64,000 nt of DNA, taken from NCBI GenBank assembly GCA_045639255.1, contig JAZUCT010000011.1:1-64000 (forward strand), in the 5' to 3' direction. The notes under the pieces are model-generated. The model saw nothing but the letters and a program-made list of their open reading frames with translations, was not told the DNA's origin and ran no database searches. Position numbers and translations under genes: made by a program. The first letter of the stretch is position 1. Each line of letters begins with the position of its first letter. Shown piece after piece: positions 49,669-57,775 of the stretch. This stretch comes from JAZUCT01 sp045639255. Its GTDB lineage: Bacteria; Bacillota; Clostridia; Christensenellales; UBA1242.

Positions 49669-52545
49669 TTAAAGTTCAATTTCTGCATCGGTAAGTTTAA
49701 CAAGCACATGTTGTTTATCAAGGCTGTCACCGGTGTAGCCACATTTATCAACATCATATTCGCCATAGTCAATGGATTTATATATTTTTGATGAAGCGTG
49801 GTTTGCCCTTATAATATCATATAAATCATTCCTATCCATTCCCACAGTTAAAATTTCAAGTGGTTTTGAATTTTCTTTGTTATATTGCTTAAAAAATGCC
49901 CTTGCACCAAACAAAAGTTTTTCATAAATTTGTTGTTTGTTTTCGTTTTGATTAAAAGCAACTTGAACGGTGTTGAACACGCCATAGCCTTGTTTTCTGT
50001 TAACATAAAGGGTGGCTTTTGCAACAATTTTGCCTTCGCCATCACGCACAACCAAATTTTGAACATCTGGGTGAATTATGCTTGCATTCATAATGCCATA
50101 TCCTGCACCTTCAAGGTGTGCACAGCAATTGCAAAGTTTGCCAAGCACCAAATTAAGCGGGTCGGCCTTGTTAAGCCATTCGAAAGAAAATTCGTTGTTT
50201 GCAATGTTTGTTAAGTTCTGCAAAGTTTTAACGCTTAAATCTTGGCATTGTTTAATTTTTGCATCTAAAACACTAAGTTTATCCAAACAATCTTTTTCGC
50301 TAAGGCTTGTTGAAAGAATGTTTTCGCCAGCAATTTCGCTTTGCTTTTTAAGTTTATAATGCATTCTTAATTTTCTTAATTGCTCTTTGTTACCCGATTC
50401 AATGGCATCAAAAATTTCTTTCTTCTTTTCTGCGCTTATGTTTTCTTTCAGTTCATAACCCAAACGATTTGCATTAATTTCCCTTGCAAAATCAAAGGCT
50501 TGTTGGGCAAAACTGCCTTGATAATATTTTTTAACAATTTTTGCAATATGTGTGTTGTGTTCAGTTATTCCATCTATTTTAAGAAAAATGTTATAAAAAC
50601 TTTCAACGGTTGGTTTAAGTTGTTCTTGCGAACCACGATTTCTGGTGTTTGCCAATTGCACTTCTTCAAAGCAGTTATAACTTTCAGCAATGAACGAATC
50701 GAATTCTTTTGAAACTTGCATCATTTCATCAAAAGTTAAAGTGTGCCTATCTTTTCGGCTTAAAAGAAAATCTGTGAATTCTTGTTTAAAACCTTCAATT
50801 CGCATATCATAAAACTTATAAACAAGTTTTTTGGTTGTAAGTTTTCCGCTTAAAATTAAGTTTGAAAAAAATTCACTTACTTTTTGGCCATAATCAACTT
50901 CGCCATGCGGGGTTTCAACAATTTTTTCCATTCCGCCAAGGTTAAAAAATATTTTAAACAAAATTTCTTTTTCAAAGTTTGAAAGAAATTCAATTCCAAT
51001 ATCCTTTTTTCTAAGCGTTGAAACAAAAGTGTTAAACCATTTAAGCGAAAGTTCGTTTGCAACATCAACAATGTTTTTGTTTTGCCAATTACTTACAACT
51101 TTATAAACATCAATATTAAGAAACTCGGCATTTTTTATTAATAATTTAACGCTTGGTAAATCGCGTTTATCAATCAAATCGGTTAAAACTGTTGAAAACT
51201 TAAAAACATCTTCTGCATAAAATTTTTTTGCAACTGTTAGTATTTTGTTAAGTTCATCTTCACTTATTTTTTCAAAGTTTTGCCTGAAAGTTTTGTTATT
51301 CCAGTTTTCAATAACCGAAACTGCAACACCTGAATTTATGCCAAGTTTAACCCAATCGTTGCCCATTGGTTCTGATGAAGTAAAGAACTTGCCATTCACT
51401 TTGCACAAATAAGTTAAAAGCGCACCTTGGCTTATGTTATTGTTGTTTAAGTTGTTAATGTTGCGTGGAATTTCAAAACATTTAAGTTTTGAACAACCAG
51501 CAATTGCATCTTTTTTAATAATTAAATTTTGTGGTTTAAAATTTTCAAACTGTTCAAGTTCACAGCAGTTTTTAAAGCAATCGGCTTCAAACAACATTAT
51601 ATGTGCATCTTCAAATGTAACTTTTTTAAGATTGGTGCAATTTTCAAACAATCCCCTTGAAATTGTGGTTAATTTTTCTGGAATATAAATTTGTTTTAAA
51701 TTTTCACAATCGGCAAAACATCTTTCACGAATATATATTGATGAATATGCACTTTTGTTGTTAAGATTAATGTTTTCAATAAACTTACATTTTGCAAATG
51801 CAAATTTTCCCAACACCCAAAGTTTTGTGTTTGAAAAATCAACGCTTGTAAGTTCGGTGTTATAAAAAGCATTATCTTCAATTGCGTGCAATTCTTCATA
51901 GAATTTAACTTTGCTAAGCGACATGCAATTCATAAACGCTTTTTTAGGAATAAGTTTTAATAAAGATAAATCTATTTCTTTTAATTCAAAACAATTTTCA
52001 AAACAAGCATCTTCAATGTTAATAACATTTTCAAAATTTTTAACTTCTTCAAGGCTTACACAATTTTTAAAGGCTTCGTTTTTAATAAAAATAACATTTG
52101 TGAAAATTTCAGTGTTTTCTTGTTGTTTTGGAAACTCAACTTTTTTTAACTTTAAACAATTTTTAAATGCAAAATCACCAACCGATTTAACAGAATTTGG
52201 CAAAGTTATTTCTTTAAGCCCACTTCCGTTAAAGCAATTAACACCAATTTCTGCAATTGTGTTGGGCAATTCAACCTTTCTAAGTTGCGAACAACCCATG
52301 AACAAACTTTCTGGCAACTTAACAAGTTTTCTGTTAATTTTAACAAAGTTAACATTGCTTTGGGCAAATGCATAGTTAAAAACATTAACCATTGCAGGCA
52401 CTTCAATATCAAACGATTTAAGGCATTTTTTAAATGCATATTCGCCAATTGCCAAAACATTTTCCCAGAATCTATCTGGGTTTTTGTTAAGCAATTCTAA
52501 ATCGGCATCTTTAACTTCTGTTAAAATGTGATTTATTATTTTCAT
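49669..52545 (-). CDS. Cytoplasmic LRR protein with large conserved C-terminal region (paralog 2)
   Basis: The 958-residue protein shares the full layout of the 44820-47759 protein: KDADLELLNKNPDRFW start, about 14 LRR_5 repeats (about 25-390), then the same C-terminal region (about 390-958). Shared landmarks are FTDFLLSRKDRHTLTFDEM, GSQEQLKPTVESFYN, EINANRLGYELKENI, LNLVLGKLCNCCAHLEG and LTVGMDRNDL. The C-terminal region is more conserved between the two than the LRR part, suggesting a common activity with different LRR-determined targets (inference). No signal peptide is seen. The promoter is at 52563-52591. Confidence 0.7.
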   Translation of the reverse strand: MKIINHILTEVKDADLELLNKNPDRFWENVLAIGEYAFKKCLKSFDIEVPAMVNVFNYAFAQSNVNFVKINRKLVKLPESLFMGCSQLRKVELPNTIAEIGVNCFNGSGLKEITLPNSVKSVGDFAFKNCLKLKKVEFPKQQENTEIFTNVIFIKNEAFKNCVSLEEVKNFENVINIEDACFENCFELKEIDLSLLKLIPKKAFMNCMSLSKVKFYEELHAIEDNAFYNTELTSVDFSNTKLWVLGKFAFAKCKFIENINLNNKSAYSSIYIRERCFADCENLKQIYIPEKLTTISRGLFENCTNLKKVTFEDAHIMLFEADCFKNCCELEQFENFKPQNLIIKKDAIAGCSKLKCFEIPRNINNLNNNNISQGALLTYLCKVNGKFFTSSEPMGNDWVKLGINSGVAVSVIENWNNKTFRQNFEKISEDELNKILTVAKKFYAEDVFKFSTVLTDLIDKRDLPSVKLLIKNAEFLNIDVYKVVSNWQNKNIVDVANELSLKWFNTFVSTLRKKDIGIEFLSNFEKEILFKIFFNLGGMEKIVETPHGEVDYGQKVSEFFSNLILSGKLTTKKLVYKFYDMRIEGFKQEFTDFLLSRKDRHTLTFDEMMQVSKEFDSFIAESYNCFEEVQLANTRNRGSQEQLKPTVESFYNIFLKIDGITEHNTHIAKIVKKYYQGSFAQQAFDFAREINANRLGYELKENISAEKKKEIFDAIESGNKEQLRKLRMHYKLKKQSEIAGENILSTSLSEKDCLDKLSVLDAKIKQCQDLSVKTLQNLTNIANNEFSFEWLNKADPLNLVLGKLCNCCAHLEGAGYGIMNASIIHPDVQNLVVRDGEGKIVAKATLYVNRKQGYGVFNTVQVAFNQNENKQQIYEKLLFGARAFFKQYNKENSKPLEILTVGMDRNDLYDIIRANHASSKIYKSIDYGEYDVDKCGYTGDSLDKQHVLVKLTDAEIEL

Positions 52546-52562
52546 TGTGTATCTCCATTTTT

Positions 52563-52591
52563 ATTATAAATAATAACCCCCTGAAAGTCAA
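52563..52591 (-). promoter_or_regulatory. Promoter of LRR paralog 2
   Basis: On the minus strand: TTGACT (52586-52591), 17-bp spacer, TATAAT (52563-52568), divergent from the metG promoter 40 bp away. Confidence 0.75.
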
Positions 52592-52630
52592 TATCCAATT
52601 TTTTAACAACGCTTATTTTAAAAATATAAT

Positions 52631-52659
52631 TTGACTTAATTATTTAATGTTGATATAAT
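52631..52659 (+). promoter_or_regulatory. Promoter of metG
   Basis: TTGACT (52631-52636), 17-bp spacer, TATAAT (52654-52659). The predicted start is about 52666, which is also the ATG of an 11-codon mini-ORF. Confidence 0.8.
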
Positions 52660-52665
52660 TTAAGC

Positions 52666-52802
52666 ATGAAAACAAATTTTCAAGTGCAACAACAACTTTA
52701 AAAAGCATAGCGCCCCTATGCATTTTTGTGATAAAAAATGTGTTGCCAATCAAATAAATTTTAAGGCAACAAGCAGTTGCCTTTTTTAATTGGAGAATTT
52801 TT
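52666..52802 (+). ncRNA. metG leader with antiterminator/terminator switch
   Basis: The leader of about 137 nt contains, in order: an 11-codon mini-ORF (MKTNFQVQQQL, 52666-52701), a stem GCATAG/CTATGC (52705-52721), then three competing segments. Segment 1 TGTTGCC (52741-52747) can pair with segment 2 GGCAACA (52765-52771). Segment 2 as AAGGCAAC (52763-52770) can instead pair with segment 3 GTTGCCTT (52776-52783), which runs into six T. The second pairing is a terminator and the first an antiterminator. I saw no T-box or SAM-riboswitch signature. Confidence 0.65.
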
Positions 52803-54806
52803 ATGGAACTTGATGAAAGATTAAAACGCATGATGGAAAACCGCCCTAAGTTTAAACCCCGTGCAATAATAACTGGCGGAATGCCTTATGGAAACAAAGA
52901 ACTTCACTTTGGGCACATTGGTGGAATGTTTGTTTTTGCCGATGTGTATGCAAGATTTTTGCGTGATAGAATTGGCAAAGAAAATGTTATTTTTGTTTCG
53001 GGCACCGATTGTTACGGAAGCCCTGCAATGGAAGGCCACAGAAAACTTGTTGAAGCAGGTAAGTTTTGTGGAAGCATTGCAGACTATGTTAAATCTAACC
53101 ACCTAAAACAAGTTGAAACCTTTAAGGATTATGAAATTTCGCTTAACTTTTTTGGTGCAAGTGGGTTTGGTGAAGCAAAAGAAATTCACGCACAAATGGG
53201 AAAAGATATTTTTTCGGCACTATATAAAGCAGGTGCAATTAAAAAACTTGAAACTTTGCAGTTCTTCGATGAACAAGCAAAAACCTTTCTTAACGGCAGG
53301 CAGGTTGTTGGAAAATGCCCAGTTGAAGGTTGCCAAAGCGAAAAAGCATATGCTGATGAATGCGATTTAGGGCATCAGTTTATGCCAAAAGAACTTATTA
53401 ACCCAGTAAGCACCCTATCTGGTTCAACACCAGTGCTTAAAGCAATTGCAAATTGGTATTTCAGCCTTGAAAACTTTATTCCACAATTAAAGGAATGGAA
53501 TGATTTAAACACAAAACTTCCATTTGCACGCAGTTATGCGCATAAGGAAATGAACGAGTTTTTGAAGAAACCTGAAATTTATATTAAAAAGGAAAGTTTG
53601 GAAACTTTTAAACAACTTATGCCACAACTTGCACCTTGCGAAATAACCGATTTAAACAAACCAAGTTTCACAGTTATTTTTGATAGGTTGGAAGATAGGG
53701 AACAGGCTTGTGAAGTTTTAACCACCAAAGGTGTTCGATATAGAACTGGCAAAACATTAACACCGTTCCGCCTTTCTGGCAACATTGAATGGGGTGCGCC
53801 TATTCCTGAAATTGAAAATCACCCAGAAATGAATGGTTTAACATTTTATGTTTGGCCAGAAAGTTTGTGGGCACCAATAAGTTTCACAAAAACATATTTA
53901 ACCAAACTTGGCAAACCTGAAAACGAATGGAAAAATTGGTGGTGCAGTGAAGATTGTGAAATACATCAGTTCATTGGCGAAGATAACCTTTATTTCTATG
54001 GCCCAGCGCAACACGCAATGTGGTTTGCAATGAAAAACGATGATGTTATGGGCGGGCTTAACAGTTCAAGAATTATTTCAAACAAGCATATATTATTCTT
54101 AAACACAAAAGCAAGTTCCAGCGGTGCGGTTAAACCACCAATGGCACACGAACTTTTAAATTTCTACACCGCAGAACAACTTAGGGCACATTTCTTGGGT
54201 TTGGCACTTGGAAACAACAATGTTTCATTCATGCCAAAACCATATAACCCAAATGCAACCGCAGAAGAAGTGGACCCAGTTTTAAAAGATGGCAATTTGT
54301 TCACCAATGCCTTTAACCGTGCAGTAAGAACTTTATTCTATACAGTTCAAAAAGAGTTTAACGGGGTTCTTCCAACCGGCGAAGTGGATAACGAAGTTTA
54401 TTCAACCTGCATTAATGCAATTTTGAATTATGAACGATTTATGTATCAAAACAAATTCCACCAAGTAAGTTATGTTTTAGATGAATTTATAAGGGGAATA
54501 AATAAATACTATACAAAAGCACAAAAGGTTTATGAAGAAACACAAAACATTGCCGACCTTAAAACTGCAATTGTAAATTTGGCAGAACTTGTTAAAGTTG
54601 CAACCATTCTTTGCCACCCAGTTGTGCCAAGCGGAAGTGAAAAAATTTGCGAATATTTAAATGTTAACAAAGAAAAATTTTATAACTGGAATTTCATTTT
54701 TGAACCACTTTCATTCTTCTGTGAAAACAATCATAAGTTAAAAGAAATTCCTCCACGCTTCGATTTCTTCAAAAAACATGAAAGTCAATTTGAAAACAAG
54801 GAATAA
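52803..54806 (+). CDS. metG: Methionyl-tRNA synthetase, variant signature
   Basis: MetG charges elongator and initiator tRNA(Met). The 667-residue class I enzyme has the HIGH motif as HFGHIGG near residue 36 and a connective-peptide zinc knuckle with cysteines in GKCPVEGCQSEKAYADECDLGH (about 168-189, in two parts). The catalytic-site segment FYVWPESLWAP is near 347. The KMSKS loop is replaced by KASSS near residue 437, followed by GAVKPP. The C-terminal helical anticodon-binding domain is present, but the OB-fold tRNA-binding domain of many MetRS proteins is not. TGGAG precedes the start. A paralog elsewhere with canonical KMSKS cannot be excluded. Confidence 0.88.
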   Translation: MELDERLKRMMENRPKFKPRAIITGGMPYGNKELHFGHIGGMFVFADVYARFLRDRIGKENVIFVSGTDCYGSPAMEGHRKLVEAGKFCGSIADYVKSNHLKQVETFKDYEISLNFFGASGFGEAKEIHAQMGKDIFSALYKAGAIKKLETLQFFDEQAKTFLNGRQVVGKCPVEGCQSEKAYADECDLGHQFMPKELINPVSTLSGSTPVLKAIANWYFSLENFIPQLKEWNDLNTKLPFARSYAHKEMNEFLKKPEIYIKKESLETFKQLMPQLAPCEITDLNKPSFTVIFDRLEDREQACEVLTTKGVRYRTGKTLTPFRLSGNIEWGAPIPEIENHPEMNGLTFYVWPESLWAPISFTKTYLTKLGKPENEWKNWWCSEDCEIHQFIGEDNLYFYGPAQHAMWFAMKNDDVMGGLNSSRIISNKHILFLNTKASSSGAVKPPMAHELLNFYTAEQLRAHFLGLALGNNNVSFMPKPYNPNATAEEVDPVLKDGNLFTNAFNRAVRTLFYTVQKEFNGVLPTGEVDNEVYSTCINAILNYERFMYQNKFHQVSYVLDEFIRGINKYYTKAQKVYEETQNIADLKTAIVNLAELVKVATILCHPVVPSGSEKICEYLNVNKEKFYNWNFIFEPLSFFCENNHKLKEIPPRFDFFKKHESQFENKE

Positions 54807-54811
54807 TAATT

Positions 54812-55315
54812 ATGGAAAATAACATTAATAATCAAAACCAGAACGAAAATGAAAATGAAAACGAAAACAAAGATTTTGATTTTAAATCACTTTCAAAACC
54901 ACAAAAAACAGGCATAATTGTTATAATTGTTGCAATTGCAATTGTTGCAATAATTCACGAATTTTGTGTTACATTTTTAACAAAAACCACATTCAGCATT
55001 GCAACTGCACTTGAACCTGTTTTGTTTGGTTTAATTGGGCTTTTGGTGCTTTATTCAATTGTTGTTGGTGCAAAACAATCCAAAAAACAAAAAGAAGATA
55101 TAAAACATTCAGCCGATATTTTTGAAAACAGCATTAACCATGATATTTTTAAAACAAGCGAAAATCTTAAAGAAACTTCACACAAAGCCGAACATGTTAT
55201 TAACAACGAAAAATGCGAAGTTATAATTGAAAAACCCACAAAAAAATGTTCGTTTTGTGGTGCAAGCAATCCAACATCTGCAAAACATTGTGATTGCTGT
55301 GGAAAAAGGCTTTAA
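54812..55315 (+). CDS. Membrane protein with C-terminal zinc ribbon
   Basis: I do not recognise the family. The 167-residue protein has an Asn/Glu repeat tract at the N-terminus (NENENENEN, about 8-19), two hydrophobic segments (about 35-60 and 68-88), and a charged helical region. It ends in a zinc ribbon with CSFCGASNP and CDCCGKRL (about 147-167). Both termini are probably cytoplasmic. It starts 5 bp after metG and likely shares its transcript; a bidirectional terminator follows. Confidence 0.65.
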   Translation: MENNINNQNQNENENENENKDFDFKSLSKPQKTGIIVIIVAIAIVAIIHEFCVTFLTKTTFSIATALEPVLFGLIGLLVLYSIVVGAKQSKKQKEDIKHSADIFENSINHDIFKTSENLKETSHKAEHVINNEKCEVIIEKPTKKCSFCGASNPTSAKHCDCCGKRL

Positions 55316-55320
55316 TAAAT

Positions 55321-55350
55321 AAAAAAAAGAACCGCATTGGTTCTTTTTTT
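55321..55350. terminator. Bidirectional terminator between the 54812 gene and ychF
   Basis: Stem AAAAAGAACC/GGTTCTTTTT with A and T runs on both sides, between convergent genes. Confidence 0.85.
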
Positions 55351-55355
55351 GTTTT

Positions 55356-56453
55356 TTAAACATTAAATCTGAAAAGCATAACATCGCCATCTTGAACAAC
55401 ATATTCTTTGCCTTCAATTCGAACTTTGCCAAGTTCTTTTGCTTTAACATAACTGCCCGCATTTAAAAGGTCAACATAATTAACAACTTCGGCTTTAATA
55501 AAGCCCCTTTCAAAATCGGTGTGAATAACACCTGCGGCTTGTGGTGCTTTTGCACCTTTAACAATTGTCCAAGCCCTAACTTCTTTTTCGCCAGCAGTTA
55601 AAAAACTCATAAGCCCCAACAAACTGTAACTTGCTTTAATAAGTTTTTCCAAACCACTTTCTTCAATGCCAAGGTCTGCCATGAACATTTGTTTTTCTTC
55701 AAGTTCAAGGTTTGAAAGTTCTTCTTCAATTTTGCAACTTATGGCAATGCATTGGGCATTTTCACTTTCAGCAAATTGTTTAACTTTGTTTGCAAGTGGC
55801 AATTGTTCAAAACTTTTGCCTGCATCATCATCGCTTATGTTTGCAACATAAATAACTGGTTTTGAAGTTATTAAGAAAAACCCTTTAACAATTTTTTGTT
55901 CTTCTTCACTGAAAGCAATGCTTCTTGCTGGTTTTTCGTTTTTAAGTGCTTCAAGAATTTTTTCAAGCAGTTCACATTCTTTAACTGCATTCTTATCGTT
56001 GCCCCTTGCAAGTTTAATTGCTTTATCATATCTCTTTTGTGCACTTTCAAGGTCGGCAAGAATAAGTTCCAAATTTATAACTTCAATATCTCGAACAGGG
56101 TTAACGGTTTCTGCCACATGAATAATGTTTGAATTTTCAAAACACCTTACAACATGCACAATTGCATCAACTTCCCTTATATGTGCCAAAAACTTATTGC
56201 CCAAACCTTCGCCTTGCGATGCACCTTTAACAAGCCCAGCAATATCAAAAAATTCAATGCTTGCAGGAACAATGTTTTGTGTGCTGTAAAAATCTGCCAA
56301 CAATTTCAATCTGTTATCTGGCACAGCAACAACACCAACATTTGGCTCGATTGTGCAAAAAGGATAGTTTGCACTTTCTGCCCCAGCATTTGTTATTGCA
56401 TTAAATAATGTGCTTTTGCCAACATTTGGCAAACCAACAACCCCAAGTTTCAT
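55356..56453 (-). CDS. ychF: Redox-regulated ATPase YchF (Obg-family)
   Basis: YchF/Ola1 is a translation-associated P-loop NTPase that prefers ATP. The 365-residue protein has G1 GLPNVGKST near residue 8, [17 protein letters not shown] near 70-86 (G3) and an NxxE-type G4 element (VANISDDD). A coiled-coil insertion (about 130-170) and a C-terminal TGS domain (about 280-365, [18 protein letters not shown]) follow. The start at 56453 is chosen because AAAGGGGATT precedes it; the ATG at 56507 would add 18 unconserved residues. Confidence 0.95.
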   Translation of the reverse strand: MKLGVVGLPNVGKSTLFNAITNAGAESANYPFCTIEPNVGVVAVPDNRLKLLADFYSTQNIVPASIEFFDIAGLVKGASQGEGLGNKFLAHIREVDAIVHVVRCFENSNIIHVAETVNPVRDIEVINLELILADLESAQKRYDKAIKLARGNDKNAVKECELLEKILEALKNEKPARSIAFSEEEQKIVKGFFLITSKPVIYVANISDDDAGKSFEQLPLANKVKQFAESENAQCIAISCKIEEELSNLELEEKQMFMADLGIEESGLEKLIKASYSLLGLMSFLTAGEKEVRAWTIVKGAKAPQAAGVIHTDFERGFIKAEVVNYVDLLNAGSYVKAKELGKVRIEGKEYVVQDGDVMLFRFNV

Positions 56454-56540
56454 TTTAATCCCCTTTTTTACATGAAGCATTTTAGCAAATAATAATGTTT
56501 TTTGCAACTTTTGAATAGCATAATTTGTAAATTACAGTTT

Positions 56541-56663
56541 GAGATTCTCGCTGCGGTGACAAGTCACCAATGACACGGGGAGTGGAGAATTATGTTTTAT
56601 GGATTTTAACCATTTCCTTATGTCATTCTCGGAGCGGGTTTATACCCCGAACGAGAATCTAGC
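56541..56663. repeat. Interspersed palindromic element (copy C, two inverted half-units)
   Basis: The left half (56541-56575) reads GATTCTCG, central hairpin GGTGAC-AA-GTCACC, then AATGACA. The right half (56621-56663) is inverted: TGTCATTCTCGGAG, hairpin GGGT-TTAT-ACCC, then CGAGAATCTAGC. The arms match copies A and B while the central stems differ by paired changes. It occupies the first part of the 492-bp gap 56454-56945. Confidence 0.85.
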
Positions 56664-56731
56664 GGTAGCGTTATTAAAGACATCTTTTTTAAAATAAGAA
56701 AAAATTTAGTAAAAAATTTTAAAAAAGGGTA

Positions 56732-56760
56732 TTTACAAATTAAAACTTTGGTGCTATAAT
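56732..56760 (+). promoter_or_regulatory. Promoter of a candidate small RNA or uppP leader
   Basis: TTTACA (56732-56737), 17-bp spacer, TATAAT (56755-56760) with an extended TGC upstream. Confidence 0.75.
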
Positions 56761-56766
56761 AACCAT

Positions 56767-56849
56767 GCTTAATCATTTTTTCGTTTAGATAAGCACATAT
56801 ATTTTAATTAAAAGAACCAACTTTTTGCTTTTTGTTGGTTCTTTTTTTT
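56767..56849 (+). ncRNA. Candidate small RNA or attenuated leader upstream of uppP
   Basis: A strong promoter is followed about 45 nt after the predicted start by a strong intrinsic terminator: stem AAAGAACCAAC/GTTGGTTCTTT (56811-56821 with 56834-56844) and eight T. The 5' part can form TGCTTA/TAAGCA. No reading frame of note lies inside. It could be a free-standing RNA of about 80 nt or the prematurely terminated leader of uppP, whose ATG is at 56946. It does not match preQ1 or other short riboswitch signatures that I know. Confidence 0.55.
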
Positions 56850-56945
56850 GTTAAAATTTGCAAAAAATACAAGGTTTTTATTAAATTATTTCTTAAAAAC
56901 TGCTTATATGTTTTAAATTTAAGCATTAATGCATAAATTATAAAT

Positions 56946-57701
56946 ATGTTATTAATAATTATTATTCTTGCACTTGTTCAAGGTTTTTGTGAATTTTTGC
57001 CAGTTTCATCAAGTGGGCATATTGTGTTGTTGCACAATGTTTTTAATTTGCAATGCGATATTGTTTCGCTTAACATAATTTTGCACCTTGCAACTGCTTT
57101 TTCGGTTATTGTTATATATAGAAAACAACTTTGGTGGCTTATAACTCACCCACTTTCAAAACAAACCTTAAACCTTGTGCTTGCAACAATTGTAACTGTT
57201 GTTTTTATTTTAATTTTTAAACCTTTCATAGACGATGCTTTGGGCGGAAAATTTTTGGCAGTAAGTTTTTTAATAACCGCTGGCATTTTAATTGTTGCAA
57301 CAATTGTTAACAAAAAATATTTAAGTGTTTCGCCTATAACCACAAAAACAGCACTTATTATGGGTCTGTTTCAAGGCATAGCAGTTCTTCCGGGCATTTC
57401 AAGAAGTGGCACAACTTTATGCAGTGGTTTGGTGTGTGGAAGTGAAAAAGGTGCTGTTGCAGATTTTTCGTTTTTAATGAGTTTGCCAATTATAATTTTA
57501 GGTGCTGTTTACGATTTAATTTTTGAAACAGCAAATTTCAGTGGTTTTTCATGGTGGCAATTATTAATTGGTTTTGTGGTTGCTTTTATCAGCGGAATTG
57601 TTTCAATTAAGCTTACAAAAGCCTTGGCACAAAAAACAAAACTTTGGGTTTTCAGCATTTATTTAGTTTTTTTAAGCATTGTTTGTTTTGTTATTTTGTA
57701 A
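56946..57701 (+). CDS. uppP: Undecaprenyl-diphosphatase UppP (BacA)
   Basis: UppP dephosphorylates undecaprenyl pyrophosphate to recycle the cell-wall lipid carrier. The 251-residue membrane protein has the two catalytic signatures: QGFCEFLPVSSSGH near residues 13-26 and LPGISRSGTTL near 148-158, among about seven hydrophobic segments. No Shine-Dalgarno site precedes the ATG. A promoter-terminator module (56732-56849) lies about 100 bp upstream and could attenuate expression. A terminator follows the gene. Confidence 0.95.
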   Translation: MLLIIIILALVQGFCEFLPVSSSGHIVLLHNVFNLQCDIVSLNIILHLATAFSVIVIYRKQLWWLITHPLSKQTLNLVLATIVTVVFILIFKPFIDDALGGKFLAVSFLITAGILIVATIVNKKYLSVSPITTKTALIMGLFQGIAVLPGISRSGTTLCSGLVCGSEKGAVADFSFLMSLPIIILGAVYDLIFETANFSGFSWWQLLIGFVVAFISGIVSIKLTKALAQKTKLWVFSIYLVFLSIVCFVIL

Positions 57702-57705
57702 GTTT

Positions 57706-57733
57706 AAAAAAAGTTGAAGTTCAACTTTTTTTG
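57706..57733 (+). terminator. Intrinsic terminator after uppP
   Basis: Stem AAAAAAGTTGAA/TTCAACTTTTTT with a very short loop and a T run, 8 bp past the stop codon. Confidence 0.85.
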
Positions 57734-57741
57734 TTTTTAAT

Positions 57742-57769
57742 TTGTTATTTTGTTTAAATAATATATAAT
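57742..57769 (+). promoter_or_regulatory. Promoter of uvrC placing the start point on the ATG
   Basis: TTGTTA (57742-57747), 16-bp spacer, TATAAT (57764-57769). The ATG of uvrC begins at 57776, 7 bp after the -10. Confidence 0.65.
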
Positions 57770-57775
57770 AGAAAC

